64,000 nt of DNA from Candidatus Lightella neohaematopini (GTDB lineage: Bacteria > Pseudomonadota > Gammaproteobacteria > Enterobacterales > Enterobacteriaceae), in contig JAOBJW010000001.1 in NCBI GenBank assembly GCA_025728315.1, forward strand, positions 153,439 through 217,438, in the 5' to 3' direction. Shown here piece by piece: positions 1 through 9,604 of this stretch (within the stretch, counting starts at the first letter, position 1; each line of letters starts with the position of its first letter). The position numbers were made by a program, and so were the translations under genes. Below the pieces are notes generated by a model. That model searched no databases and was not told the DNA's origin. It was given only the letters and a program-made list of their open reading frames with translations.

Positions 1-230
1 CAAATATATTGGTTCGTATAATACAAAATAGATTAATGTTAATTATTAATAATAAATTTAATAATAAACAAAATATTAATAATACTGAATATAGTATATA
101 TTTTAATAATGAGAAAATTAAAAATATTATTAATATACTTTATAATATGGAATTAGATATAAAATGTTATAGAAATAAATTTTTTTTTATTAATATTATC
201 AAGTTAGTAATGTTAGTGTACTATAATTAA
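1..230 (+). CDS. holA: DNA polymerase III delta subunit, C-terminal end (partial)
   Basis: An open frame enters from the left edge (codons begin at base 3) and stops with TAA at 228-230. The translated tail resembles the last helices of HolA: ILVRIIQNRLMLIIN against the LLRTLLQELLLLVN segment, and KIKNIINILYNMELDIK against QLRQAVQLLTRTELTLK. HolA is the clamp-loader delta subunit that opens the beta clamp. Enterobacterial holA lies a few genes upstream of lipB, so the position fits after loss of nadD, dacA and ybeD. The TTG at 9-11 is internal and is not a start. The similarity is modest and judged by eye, and the gene cannot be assessed for integrity because it is cut by the window. Confidence 0.5.
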   Translation, partial: NILVRIIQNRLMLIINNKFNNKQNINNTEYSIYFNNEKIKNIINILYNMELDIKCYRNKFFFINIIKLVMLVYYN

Positions 231-327
231 TTTATTAGATAAGTTGTACTAAGTTTTATATTTTATTAGCTGGTATTACTTATTAAGTATATTATATACT
301 TTCATTAGTTATTTAAATGGAATTTTA

Positions 328-968
328 ATGTTATTAAATACTATAATTGTAAGACAATTGGGATTACAACCATATAAAAAAATTTTATTATCAATGCAAA
401 CATTAACCGAAAATCGTGATTATAATACTGTGGATGAAATTTGGTTATTACAACATTATCCAGTATTTACATGTGGATATAATTATAACAACTATAAATT
501 AACTATTCATAATATTCCAGTTGTTAAAACTGATCGTGGTGGTAAAATTACATTTCATGGACCAGGACAACAAATTATGTATGTATTAATAGATTTACAT
601 CGTAGAAAAATTAGTGTTAGTTATTTAATTAATGTATTAAATTACGTAGTAGTTAATACTCTAAAAAAAATAGGAATAAATTCTTATTATTCTAAAAAAA
701 TGCCTGGTGTATATGTGTCAAAAAAAAAATTTGTTCTATTGGATTAAGAATAAGTAAAGGATGTTCATTACATGGTATAGCTATAAATGTGTCGATGAAT
801 TTAACACCATTTAATTATATAAGTCCATGTGGATATAGTAAATTACGTATGACACAAGTAAGTGATATTGTGCCTAATATAAATTTATATATTATATCTA
901 AATTTTTAATACAGGAATTTTTGTATATACTTAATATTAGTAACACTAAATATTATGATCATTTATAA
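328..968 (+). pseudogene. lipB: Octanoyltransferase LipB, reading frame broken in a poly-A run
   Basis: LipB moves octanoate from octanoyl-ACP to lipoyl-dependent enzymes. The frame from ATG 328 matches LipB throughout (VRQLGLQPY, EIWLLQHYPVFT, DRGGKITFHGPGQQ, PGVYV) but hits TAA at 745-747 after 139 residues. The rest of the protein continues without a break in another frame to TAA 966-968, with [21 protein letters not shown] and the ISPCGY motif. The shift lies in ten A residues at 720-729. Eleven A would restore an exact alignment (KKKICSIG). The downstream frame is well conserved, so this is either a very recent mutation, a sequencing error, or a gene rescued by polymerase slippage. The end overlaps the region upstream of lipA, which acts next in the pathway. 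Confidence 0.85.
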
Positions 969-978
969 CATTATTATA

Positions 979-1860
979 ATGAATAAGAATTACTTTTTAA
1001 ATAAACCTAATTGGATAAGAATTAGAATTCCCCAAAAATATAGAAATATAAAGAATACTGAAAATATTATAAGTCATTATCGTGTTAATACAATATGTCA
1101 ATCAGCTAATTGTCCTAATATTATTAACTGTTTTAGTTATGGTATTGCTACATTTTTAATTTTAGGTGATTTATGTACTCGTAATTGTAGATTTTGTAAT
1201 GTTAAACACGGTTTACCAGATAAACCAGATAATAATGAACCTAATAGATTAGCTAAAGCTATATATCAAATGAAATTAAAACATGTAGTTCTTACTTCAG
1301 TTAATAGAGATGACTTATATGATGGTGGTGCAAGTCATTTTGTTAAATGTATTAATACTATTAAAAGATATAATAATAATATTAGTATAGAAATATTAGT
1401 ACCAGATTTTCGTAATTGTTTAAAAATAGCATTAAATTTATTTCAAGAATCTTTACCAGATATATTTAGTCATAATATAGAAAGTGTTCCAAGATTATAT
1501 TCTTTTATTAAACCAGGTTTTAAGTATCTAAATTCTTTAAAGTTATTAAGATTATTTAAAATTAAATATCCTAATATACCAACTAAATCTAGTATTATCG
1601 TTGGGTTGGGAGAAACTTTAGAAGAAATAATAAATACTATGTATGATTTATATAATAATGGAGTAAGTTTACTAACTATAGGACAATATTTACAACCAAC
1701 AAATAAACATTTATCTGTAAAACGTTTTTTTAGTAAAAAAGAATTTTCCTTTCTTAAAAAAGAGGCATTAGTTATTGGATTTAGTTATGTTGCTAGTGGA
1801 CCATTAATTAGATCATCTTATAGGGCAGATCTACAATCATGTGGAGTATTGATAGATTAA
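979..1860 (+). CDS. lipA: Lipoyl synthase LipA (radical SAM)
   Basis: LipA inserts two sulfurs into protein-bound octanoyl chains to make lipoate for pyruvate and 2-oxoglutarate dehydrogenases. The auxiliary-cluster cysteines (ICQSANCPNIINCF), the radical SAM motif CTRNCRFC and the terminal RSSYRADLQ serine motif are all present. I chose ATG 979, which puts NKPNWIRIRIP where other LipA proteins have RKPEWMKIKLP. An in-frame ATG at 955 would overlap the end of lipB by 14 bases and add eight unalignable residues. The protein lacks about 30 N-terminal residues found in E. coli LipA. The lipB-lipA order is enterobacterial, with the intervening ybeF deleted. Confidence 0.95.
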   Translation: MNKNYFLNKPNWIRIRIPQKYRNIKNTENIISHYRVNTICQSANCPNIINCFSYGIATFLILGDLCTRNCRFCNVKHGLPDKPDNNEPNRLAKAIYQMKLKHVVLTSVNRDDLYDGGASHFVKCINTIKRYNNNISIEILVPDFRNCLKIALNLFQESLPDIFSHNIESVPRLYSFIKPGFKYLNSLKLLRLFKIKYPNIPTKSSIIVGLGETLEEIINTMYDLYNNGVSLLTIGQYLQPTNKHLSVKRFFSKKEFSFLKKEALVIGFSYVASGPLIRSSYRADLQSCGVLID

Positions 1861-1891
1861 AATTTGAATAAAATATTATTCTAATAAATTA

Positions 1892-2746
1892 TTAATTCTT
1901 AATAATATAAGAATGAATAATTATAATTATGCCTGTAATAAACATAGGTATAGATAGTAATTGACCAATACTTACTTTATAAATTAATATATTAATATCA
2001 GTTGATTGACGAAAATTTTCTACTAAAATACGAAATGTACTATAACAAACTAAAAATAAACCAGAAATACTACCAACCGGTAATTTAAAATATTTTTTAA
2101 AAACTTGAATTACAAAAAATAATAAAATACCTTCAGTCATTAACTCATATAATTGTGATGGATGTCTTGGTAAAGCATGATAAAGATTAAAAAATGATTC
2201 TAATTTATGATTATTCATTAATTCAATTAAATCATCATAATATGCGTTTGGAAATATTACTGCTAACGGAGCATAATGATTAATTACTTTCCCCCATAAC
2301 TCACCATTAATAAAATTTCCTAATCTACCAATTCCTAAACCAAATGGAATAGTAGGAGTAATAATATCAGTTATATAAAAAAATTTTATATTATTTTTAT
2401 ATGAAAAAATTTTTATTACTAAAATTACACCAATTAAACCTCCATGAAATGACATTCCTCCATTCCAAACTTTAAATAAAGTTAATGGATTATCTATTAA
2501 TAAAGATAGATTATAAAATATCATATAACCTATTCTACCACCAAGCAATAATCCCAAAAAACAATAGTATAATAAATTATCTAAATTATGCTTATTAATT
2601 AATAAATTATTACTTTTGTTGACTAACTTATATCTAGTATAAAAAAATGCTAATATATACATTAATCCATACCATCTAATGGATACAAAACCAATACTAA
2701 ATATAACTGGGTTAATTTTATTAAAAAATAAAATACTATATTTCAT
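1892..2746 (-). CDS. lgt: Phosphatidylglycerol:prolipoprotein diacylglyceryl transferase
   Basis: Lgt attaches diacylglycerol to the lipobox cysteine of prolipoproteins in the inner membrane. The 284-residue protein (E. coli 291) has several hydrophobic membrane segments and the family signature GRLGNFINGELWG. Other conserved pieces are IRWYGLMYI near residue 25, GGRIGYM, GGMSFHGG and RHPSQLYE. The start ATG at 2746 gives the normal N-terminus. It converges on lipA with a 31-base gap. It fits with at least one lipoprotein in this window (LpoB), which still carries a lipobox. Confidence 0.95.
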   Translation of the reverse strand: MKYSILFFNKINPVIFSIGFVSIRWYGLMYILAFFYTRYKLVNKSNNLLINKHNLDNLLYYCFLGLLLGGRIGYMIFYNLSLLIDNPLTLFKVWNGGMSFHGGLIGVILVIKIFSYKNNIKFFYITDIITPTIPFGLGIGRLGNFINGELWGKVINHYAPLAVIFPNAYYDDLIELMNNHKLESFFNLYHALPRHPSQLYELMTEGILLFFVIQVFKKYFKLPVGSISGLFLVCYSTFRILVENFRQSTDINILIYKVSIGQLLSIPMFITGIIIIIHSYIIKN

Positions 2747-2849
2747 GATTATTAAATTTTTTAATTTAGAATATAATAAATTTTATACTAAATTAGTAAT
2801 TTTAATTTAAAATTAAAAATATTTAAAAATTAAATTTTTTAAAATATTT

Positions 2850-4757
2850 TTATGATTTAATTATTTTATATTTTTTATATTTACTACAAAAACTATTATT
2901 TTTTGTCTTATTATTATGGTTTAATACTTTATTATTGTAAGTAAGATTATTTTTTTTTCTTATTTTTTTGTCTTTATGAAAATAAACTAACTTACTTATA
3001 TAAGTAAGTGCATTTTTAATAAAATTAAAAAAAAATATTAGTAATTTTATTTTTTTACAAAAATATTTTACTTTTAATAAAAATGTTTTAATTTTTAAAA
3101 CGTTTGATGTATTAGTTGTATTATGTTTTTCATATTTTATAAAGTTATTAATTTTATTATATCTAATATTAGCTATTTTATTATTAATAGGTTTTAATTC
3201 AGTTTTACTTTCTAGATAACGAAAATTTTTTATTGTATATAATTTAGATGAAAAATAATTTATGTTAGGTAATTTTTCTCCTTTACGTAATCTTAATACT
3301 ATAAAATGGGGAGTTTGCATCTTATCGTCTGGAACTATTATAGTTCGTACTCCACCTTGTCTTTTTTCAATTGCGTTAACTTCTGCTCGTTTTTCATTTA
3401 ATAAATAAGAAGCAATTGGTACAGGAGCGATTGCTCTTACTTCGTAAGTATTTTCTTTTAAAGCTTCTTCTTCAATTAATCTTAATATTGATAAAGATAG
3501 TGACTCGTTATCTCTAATATGTCCTGTACCATTACATCTAGGACAAATATAGTGGCTTAATTCTCTTAATGATGGACTAAGACGTTGTCTAGATAATTCT
3601 AGTAATCCAAATTTAGAAATTCGTCCTATTTGAATACGTGCTCGATCAATACGAACAGCTTCTTTTAATGAATTTTCTACTTCTCTTTGATGAGAAATTG
3701 TAGACATATCAATAAAATCAATAACGATTAATCCACCTAAATCTCTTAATCGTAACTGACGAGCTATTTCAAGTGTTGCTTCTATATTAGTATTAAAAGC
3801 AGTTTCCTCTATATCTAAACCTTTAGTTGATTTAGCTGAATTAATATCAATTGCTGTTAATGCCTCTGCTGTGTCAATTACAATGGATCCCCCAGAAGGT
3901 AAAAATACCTTACGTTGAAAAGCAGATTCAATTTGTGATTCAATATGATAGTGGCTAAATAGTGGAATATCACCATTATATAATTTAATTTTATTTATAA
4001 AATCTGGTCTACCTAAAGTATTAATATGTTTTTTTGCTATATTTAATGTATCTTTATCATCAATTAGTATTTCTCCTATATCAGGTCTTAAATAATCTCT
4101 AAAAGTACGTACTATTACGTTGCTATCTTGATGAATTAAAAAAGGTGCTTGTTTTTTACTAGCAATTTGTTTTATCATCTGCCAATGTTTTAATCTTAAC
4201 GATAAATCCCATTGTAGCGCTTCTACTGGTTTACCAATACCAGCTGTTCTAATAATAATACTCATACCTAGTGGTATTTCTAATATTGATAATATTTTTT
4301 TTAGTGCAATTCTATCATAACCTTCTATTCTTCTAGAAATACCAATTGGACGAGGATTATTTGGCATTAATACTAGATAACTACCAGCTAAATTAATAAA
4401 AGTAGTTAATACAGCTCCTTTATTACCTCTTTCTTCTTTATTAATTTGTATAATAATTTCTTGTCCTTCAAACAAAATATCTTTTATATTTTTTTTATTA
4501 GCAAGATAATTTTTATTATTTATAAAATATTCTTTAGAAATTTCTTTAAATGGAAGAAATCCATTTCTTTCTGTTCCATAATCGACAAACACAGCTTCTA
4601 AACTAGGTTCTATACGAGATATTTTACCTTTATAAATATTAGATTTTTTTTGCTCGTAACTAAAATTTTCAATATTTAAATCATATAATTGTTGTCCATC
4701 TACTAATGCTATACGTAATTCTTCTTTTTGTGTTGCATTAATTAACATTCTTTTCAT
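2850..4757 (-). CDS. rne: Ribonuclease E, catalytic half with short basic tail
   Basis: This endoribonuclease starts mRNA decay and processes rRNA and tRNA. Residues 1 to about 510 follow E. coli RNase E closely: S1 domain (NIYKGKISRIEPSLEAVFVD), 5'-sensor/RNase H region, catalytic DNase I-like part (AIDINSAKSTKG, VIDFID) and Zn-link CPRCNGTGH. It is RNase E and not RNase G by the N-terminus MKRMLINATQKEELRIALVDG and by its place opposite rpmF. E. coli RNase E is about 1061 residues and this one is 635, so the scaffold that binds RhlB, enolase and PNPase is missing. The remaining tail is Lys/Asn-rich. At about residues 572-590 it contains a hydrophobic segment (LLIFFFNFIKNALTYIS) matching the position and pattern of the membrane-targeting helix. 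Confidence 0.95.
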   Translation of the reverse strand: MKRMLINATQKEELRIALVDGQQLYDLNIENFSYEQKKSNIYKGKISRIEPSLEAVFVDYGTERNGFLPFKEISKEYFINNKNYLANKKNIKDILFEGQEIIIQINKEERGNKGAVLTTFINLAGSYLVLMPNNPRPIGISRRIEGYDRIALKKILSILEIPLGMSIIIRTAGIGKPVEALQWDLSLRLKHWQMIKQIASKKQAPFLIHQDSNVIVRTFRDYLRPDIGEILIDDKDTLNIAKKHINTLGRPDFINKIKLYNGDIPLFSHYHIESQIESAFQRKVFLPSGGSIVIDTAEALTAIDINSAKSTKGLDIEETAFNTNIEATLEIARQLRLRDLGGLIVIDFIDMSTISHQREVENSLKEAVRIDRARIQIGRISKFGLLELSRQRLSPSLRELSHYICPRCNGTGHIRDNESLSLSILRLIEEEALKENTYEVRAIAPVPIASYLLNEKRAEVNAIEKRQGGVRTIIVPDDKMQTPHFIVLRLRKGEKLPNINYFSSKLYTIKNFRYLESKTELKPINNKIANIRYNKINNFIKYEKHNTTNTSNVLKIKTFLLKVKYFCKKIKLLIFFFNFIKNALTYISKLVYFHKDKKIRKKNNLTYNNKVLNHNNKTKNNSFCSKYKKYKIIKS

Positions 4758-5195
4758 GTAGTATTACTCATATTTAATAATTATATGAATGATATATTAA
4801 TTATATTAACAATAATTAATTAATATATTGTTATACTTAAATATTAGATTTAGTAATTTTAGAGTATTACAATTGTTGATATTATTATAGTTAATATTAT
4901 AAATTTTTTATATATAATATATTATTACAATAATATAAAAAGTATTAATTATTATTAAATAAATTTAGTTAAAAATAGAATATTAATTTGTTGGATTATA
5001 TTATATAATGTTAGTTTAACTATTTATTATTAGTATCTACTATTCATATTACATATTAATATATTTTAATATAGTCATTTATGTAATATTAATGATATAT
5101 AATACCAATAGTTTTACAATTAAAAGTTATTTATTAATTTAATAATTATTAATTAGTTTTATAAAAATTTATTTTAAATAATATAGGAATTATTT
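4758..5195. other. Divergent intergenic region between rne and rpmF
   Basis: These 438 bases separate the divergent rne and rpmF genes, where enterobacteria carry rluC, yceF and yceD. I see no open frame or remnant resembling those genes. The region must hold the promoters of both units. A TATAAT occurs at 5004-5009, but no convincing -35 box precedes it, and such hexamers are common in DNA this AT-rich. A long rne 5' leader used for autoregulation is known in E. coli, but I cannot recognise its hairpins here. Confidence 0.5.
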
Positions 5196-5369
5196 ATGGC
5201 TGTTCAACAAAGTAGATCAACAAGATCAAAAAGAGGTATGAGAAGATCTCATCATGCATTATCTAGTGTAAATTTATCACTAAATAAGTATTCAAATGAA
5301 ATACATTTAAGACACCATATTACATCTAGTAAAATTTATAAAAAATATAAATTATTTACTAGTAAATAA
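5196..5369 (+). CDS. rpmF: 50S ribosomal protein L32
   Basis: This small gene encodes 57 residues, the same length as E. coli L32. It begins [20 protein letters not shown] and keeps the LRHHIT motif near the end. An AGGA at about 5186-5189 lies upstream of the ATG. L32 belongs to the large ribosomal subunit. In enterobacteria rpmF is followed by plsX and fabH. Here plsX is gone and fabH follows after 67 bases, so ribosomal and fatty-acid genes probably still share a transcript. Confidence 0.96.
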   Translation: MAVQQSRSTRSKRGMRRSHHALSSVNLSLNKYSNEIHLRHHITSSKIYKKYKLFTSK

Positions 5370-5436
5370 ATTGATAATAAGCATAATTAATCGTTTTTAT
5401 TTAGTTTCATTAATTAAAATATAAGTAATTACATTT

Positions 5437-6387
5437 ATGTTTACTAAAATTATTGGTACTGGTAGTTATTTACCTAAAAATATTAGATCTAATAAGGATC
5501 TAGAAAAAATGATTAATACTTCTGATGAATGGATTATCACAAGAACTGGTATTAAAACTAGACATATAGCAGATATAAATGATACTGTATCTAGTATGGG
5601 TAGTTGTGCAGCAAAACAGGCATTAATTATGGCTGATATTGATTTTAATCAAATTGATATGATTATTACAGCTACTACATCATCTAGTCATGCTTTTCCT
5701 AGCTCTGCTTGTCAGATTCAACTTAATTTAAATATAAATAATAGTATATCATTTGATATAGCTGCTGCTTGTACTGGATTTATATACGGATTAAGTATTG
5801 CTAATAGTTATATTAAAAGTGGATTAATTAATTACGCATTAGTTATTGGTTCTGACGTTTTAAGTAAAACCGTAGATATTAGTGATAGAGAAGCAATAGT
5901 TCTATTTGGTGATGGGGCTGGAGCAGCTGTGTTATGTAAATCTGATACTCCTGGTATTATATCTACTAATCTACATGCAGATAGTACATATGGACATTTG
6001 TTATCATTACCATATTATAATTATGATTATAAAATAATACCTACTTTAAAAATGGCTGGTAATGAAGTATTTAAAATTGCAATTAATAAAATGGTAAATT
6101 TAGTTAATGAAACATTATATATAAATAAAATTAATCTCAATAATGTTGATTGGTTTATACCTCATCAAGCTAATTTACGTATGATTACAGCTATTTCTAA
6201 AAAATTAAATATAGAAATGGATAAAATTATTATTACTGTTAATAAACATGGTAATACTTCTGCTGCGTCTATTCCTCTAGCTTTAGATGAAGCAATAAGA
6301 GATGGTAGAATAAAATTAGATGATCTTATATTATTAAAAGCATTTGGTGGTGGATTCACATGGGGGTCAATATTATTAAGATTTTAG
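5437..6387 (+). CDS. fabH: 3-oxoacyl-ACP synthase III
   Basis: FabH starts fatty-acid synthesis by condensing acetyl-CoA with malonyl-ACP. The 316-residue protein has the catalytic triad of the family: Cys112 in [11 protein letters not shown], His in [11 protein letters not shown] and Asn in [10 protein letters not shown]. The glycine-rich end GGGFTWGS is intact. It is first of the fabH-fabD-fabG-acpP block, and fabD begins three bases after its stop, suggesting translational coupling. Confidence 0.97.
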   Translation: MFTKIIGTGSYLPKNIRSNKDLEKMINTSDEWIITRTGIKTRHIADINDTVSSMGSCAAKQALIMADIDFNQIDMIITATTSSSHAFPSSACQIQLNLNINNSISFDIAAACTGFIYGLSIANSYIKSGLINYALVIGSDVLSKTVDISDREAIVLFGDGAGAAVLCKSDTPGIISTNLHADSTYGHLLSLPYYNYDYKIIPTLKMAGNEVFKIAINKMVNLVNETLYINKINLNNVDWFIPHQANLRMITAISKKLNIEMDKIIITVNKHGNTSAASIPLALDEAIRDGRIKLDDLILLKAFGGGFTWGSILLRF

Positions 6388-6390
6388 CTT

Positions 6391-7335
6391 ATGAACAATA
6401 TTGCTTTAGTTTTTCCCGGACAAGGAATACAATCTATCGGAATGTTAAATAAATTTAGTAAATTTTTTCCATTAATAAGAAATACTTTTATTGAAGCGTC
6501 AACAGTATTGAATTATGATTTATGGTACTTGTTAAATTATGGTCCAATTGAAGAATTGAATAAAACTTATTTAACTCAGCCAATTATATTAACAAGTTGT
6601 ATATCTATATGGCGAATATGGAACAGTATTTGTAAAATAAAACCAATAGTAGTTGCAGGGCATAGTTTAGGAGAATATACAGCTTTAGTATGTAATGGTT
6701 GTTTAGATTTTAGTTTAGCGTTAAGAATAGTATATTTTAGAGGTAAATTAATGCAAAAAATTATATCTAATAATGATGGAATTATGTTAGCTGTTATTGG
6801 TTTAAATAAAAATCAAATTAGTTATGCATGTAAACAAGCAGCAGAAACTCAAGTAGTAGTTATATCAAACTATAATTCATATGATCAAATTGTTATTTCT
6901 GGACACAAATCAGCAGTATTACGTACTGAATTAATATGTAAAAAGCTTGGTGCTAAATATACAAAGATATTACCTATTAGCATTCCATCTCATTGTATTT
7001 TAATGAAACCAGCAGCAAAAATATTTAAAAAATATTTGGAAAAAATTAAATTTAATAATTTTACAATACCTATTATTCATAACACAACTAGTAATATAAA
7101 TAATTGTAATAAAAAAATATTTGAGTTATTAACTAAACAATTATATTATCCAGTAAATTGGATTAAAATAATTAATTATATTGTAAGAGTAATTAAAATT
7201 AATAAAATAATAGAAATTAGTCCTATTAATATACTTACTAAATTTAATATTAATATAACTTGTAATAATGTATTTTGTGTTAGTATAAATAGTGCTAAAT
7301 CATTAGTAAAGTTGGCGAAAGAAATTAGTATATAA
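6391..7335 (+). CDS. fabD: Malonyl-CoA:ACP transacylase
   Basis: FabD loads malonate onto ACP. The N-terminus ALVFPGQGIQSIGML, nucleophile motif AGHSLGEYTALV (Ser near residue 92) and the catalytic His in SIPSHCILMKPA are present. At 314 residues it is near the E. coli length (309). It is tightly packed between fabH (3-base gap) and fabG (7-base gap). The C-terminal third is more diverged and Asn/Ile rich, as is usual in this genome. Confidence 0.96.
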   Translation: MNNIALVFPGQGIQSIGMLNKFSKFFPLIRNTFIEASTVLNYDLWYLLNYGPIEELNKTYLTQPIILTSCISIWRIWNSICKIKPIVVAGHSLGEYTALVCNGCLDFSLALRIVYFRGKLMQKIISNNDGIMLAVIGLNKNQISYACKQAAETQVVVISNYNSYDQIVISGHKSAVLRTELICKKLGAKYTKILPISIPSHCILMKPAAKIFKKYLEKIKFNNFTIPIIHNTTSNINNCNKKIFELLTKQLYYPVNWIKIINYIVRVIKINKIIEISPINILTKFNINITCNNVFCVSINSAKSLVKLAKEISI

Positions 7336-7342
7336 ATTAACT

Positions 7343-8077
7343 ATGAATAATAATACTAAAATAGCATTAGTAACAGGAGCTAGTAGAGGTATTGGTTTTG
7401 CTATAGCAAGATTATTATCTTTAAATGGTTTTATAGTAATTGGTACATCAACTAATGAATATGGATTAAAAGCTATTAATAATTGTTCAAAATCTAATAT
7501 AATAGGTAAGATATTAGATTTATCTGATCCTAATAGTATTGATAATTTTTTAAGTAATTTATTTAATGAGTTTAGTAACATAGATGTATTAATAAATAAT
7601 GCTGGTATTACCAACGATAGTTTATTTGTACGTATGTCAAGTAAATTTTGGCAATCAGTAATTAATGTTAATTTAACATCAATATTTCATATTACTAAAG
7701 CTATAGTAAAACGTATGATAACCAATAAATTTGGTAGAATAATTAACATAGGTTCAGTTGTAGGTAGTGTTGGTAATATTGGACAAGTAAATTATGCAAC
7801 TGCAAAATCAGGTATAATAGGATTTAGTAAATCTTTAGCTAAAGAATTAGCAAGATATAATATTACGGTTAATGTAATATCACCAGGATTTATTATAACA
7901 GATATGACAAAAAATTTAAATGATAAACAAAAAAGTCATATTTTATCTAAAATCCCTTTAAATCGTTTTGGTACTCCAGAAGATATTGCACATGTCGTTT
8001 TATTTTTATCTTCTAATAATTCATCTTATATTACTGGAGAAACTATTAATGTAAATGGTGGTATGTATATGATATAA
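7343..8077 (+). CDS. fabG: 3-oxoacyl-ACP reductase
   Basis: FabG reduces 3-ketoacyl-ACP with NADPH in each elongation round. It is a classic short-chain dehydrogenase of 244 residues, the same size as in E. coli. The nucleotide motif TGASRGIGFAIA, the NNAG motif, catalytic Ser in INIGSVVGS, the YATAK active-site pair and the C-terminal GETINVNGGMYM are all visible. It lies between fabD and acpP as in other enterobacteria. Confidence 0.97.
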   Translation: MNNNTKIALVTGASRGIGFAIARLLSLNGFIVIGTSTNEYGLKAINNCSKSNIIGKILDLSDPNSIDNFLSNLFNEFSNIDVLINNAGITNDSLFVRMSSKFWQSVINVNLTSIFHITKAIVKRMITNKFGRIINIGSVVGSVGNIGQVNYATAKSGIIGFSKSLAKELARYNITVNVISPGFIITDMTKNLNDKQKSHILSKIPLNRFGTPEDIAHVVLFLSSNNSSYITGETINVNGGMYMI

Positions 8078-8133
8078 TGGAATTACAGATTATTAGTTTA
8101 CATTAAATTTTATAAAATATAGGAGTTAATATT

Positions 8134-8373
8134 ATGAATAATATTGAAGAACGTGTTAAAAGTATTATAGCTGAACAATTAAGTATAAAAAAAGAAGATA
8201 TAATTAATAGTTCATCGTTTGTTGATGACCTAGGAGCTGATTCATTAGATACTGTAGAACTAGTTATGGCTTTAGAAGAAGAATTTAATATAGAAATTCC
8301 TGATGAAGAAGCAGAAAAAATTACTACTGTGCAAGCAGCAATAGATTTTATTCAATCACATACTAATGAGTAA
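8134..8373 (+). CDS. acpP: Acyl carrier protein
   Basis: ACP carries growing acyl chains on a phosphopantetheine arm. The 79-residue protein is acidic and strongly conserved. The attachment serine is Ser37 in [21 protein letters not shown] good ribosome binding site, AGGAG at 8121-8125, precedes the ATG by eight bases, which is unusual for this window and suggests high expression. fabF, which follows acpP in enterobacteria, is absent. FabB at 50.2 kb is the only elongating condensing enzyme seen here. ACP also feeds octanoyl groups to LipB. Confidence 0.98.
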   Translation: MNNIEERVKSIIAEQLSIKKEDIINSSSFVDDLGADSLDTVELVMALEEEFNIEIPDEEAEKITTVQAAIDFIQSHTNE

Positions 8374-8476
8374 ACTATTACTACTCATGAAAAATATTTT
8401 TTTGATAAAATACTTTAGTATGTAATTAATAAAGGTAATATTTATTTTACATAATTTATTTTTATAGTTACATCTA

Positions 8477-9292
8477 ATGTATTTTATTAATGGTATTGAA
8501 TATCGTTATCCTGTACCAAATAGTCGTTATTTAAAATTTGGTGATGGTTTTTTTACAACTATTAAGTTGGTTAATGGTAAGTTATTATTATTAGATTGGC
8601 ATATTAATAGATTAACTTATACTGCAAAAAAATTATTATTTTATACATTTGATCCTGATATTGCTTATCAGGATATATTAAATTTTAGTAATAATAAAGA
8701 TAATGGTATTATTAAAATACTTATAAGTAATATTGTAAGTAAGGATTTTATAATTAATATTAATAATCGAAAGTTACTGTATGTTCTTTCTTTTACTAAA
8801 ATACCAAAATATTATAACACATGGTGTTCAAATGGTATAACTTTAGGTATTAGTCCAATAAAATTATCTCATAATACTCTATTAGCTGGATTAAAACATA
8901 CTAATAGATTAGAACAGTTATTGATATCTTCATATATAAAAAGTGTTAATGTTGATGAAGTAGTAGTTTTAGATATAAATAAAAATATCATAGAATGTTG
9001 TAATGCTAATATATTTTGGCGTAAAGGAAATATAATTTATACACCATTACTTACTTACGCTGGTGTTTCTGGTATTATGAGAAAATTAATAATCTCATTA
9101 TTACCAAAATTCAATTACATGTTAAAAGAAGTTTCTGTTTCTTTAGAAGAAATAATTACTGCAGAAGAAGTATTTATTACTAATTCTTTAATATTAGTTA
9201 TATCAGTAAATAATATTATTAATTATTTTTTTTATAAAAAAACGTTATTTAAAATTTTAGTAGAATATTTTACCAGTATTAATTTTATGTAG
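8477..9292 (+). CDS. pabC: Aminodeoxychorismate lyase
   Basis: PabC releases pyruvate from 4-amino-4-deoxychorismate to give p-aminobenzoate for folate. It is a fold-type IV PLP enzyme. The PLP lysine is Lys140 in LLAGLKHTNRLEQ, and the product-site region EVFITNSL is conserved. Length is 271 (E. coli 269). It follows acpP with fabF deleted. Its partner PabB is encoded at 22.1 kb and FolC at 46 kb, while pabA is not in the window. Confidence 0.93.
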   Translation: MYFINGIEYRYPVPNSRYLKFGDGFFTTIKLVNGKLLLLDWHINRLTYTAKKLLFYTFDPDIAYQDILNFSNNKDNGIIKILISNIVSKDFIININNRKLLYVLSFTKIPKYYNTWCSNGITLGISPIKLSHNTLLAGLKHTNRLEQLLISSYIKSVNVDEVVVLDINKNIIECCNANIFWRKGNIIYTPLLTYAGVSGIMRKLIISLLPKFNYMLKEVSVSLEEIITAEEVFITNSLILVISVNNIINYFFYKKTLFKILVEYFTSINFM

Positions 9293-9604
9293 AAATTAAA
9301 TTTTTATTATTTATTAATATTTTATTTGTATATTTTGGCTTATATTAAATATAACTTTTTAAATTTAATTATATAAAATATAATTAGTTATTAATATAAT
9401 ATATTAAAAGTCTAAACTTCACCCAAAATTAAAAATATAAATAATTATAATATTACAAATTATTTAAAGTATTATATAAATGTTAATTTACAAACTATAA
9501 AATATTTTATTAAAAAATTACCATTAACATAAAAATTAATGATGCTTAGTATATTTATTTTGATTAATTTTTAGATTAAAAAATAAATTATTAAATATAT
9601 TAAT
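9293..9604. other. Intergenic region pabC-tmk, possible remnant of mltG
   Basis: Enterobacteria carry mltG (yceG) exactly here. No gene is left in these 312 bases. Two short stretches on the plus strand weakly recall the end of MltG: LHPKLK from 9417, and INVNL followed by QTIKYFIKKL ending at TAA 9530-9532, against AAHPAKTPY and FNTNLASHNKSVQDYLKVL. They lie in different frames. The match is suggestive mainly because of its position, and random similarity cannot be excluded. Confidence 0.3.

Noticed and set aside
9-230. A free-standing 73-residue gene starting with TTG at 9
   Set aside because: The frame is open to the left edge, and residues before the TTG continue the HolA-like match, so it is the end of a cut gene rather than a small gene.
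1888-1906. Inverted repeat ATTATTAA-TTC-TTAATAAT between lipA and lgt as a terminator
   Set aside because: It overlaps the lgt stop codon, its stem has no GC pair and no T-run follows. Such repeats are frequent by chance here.
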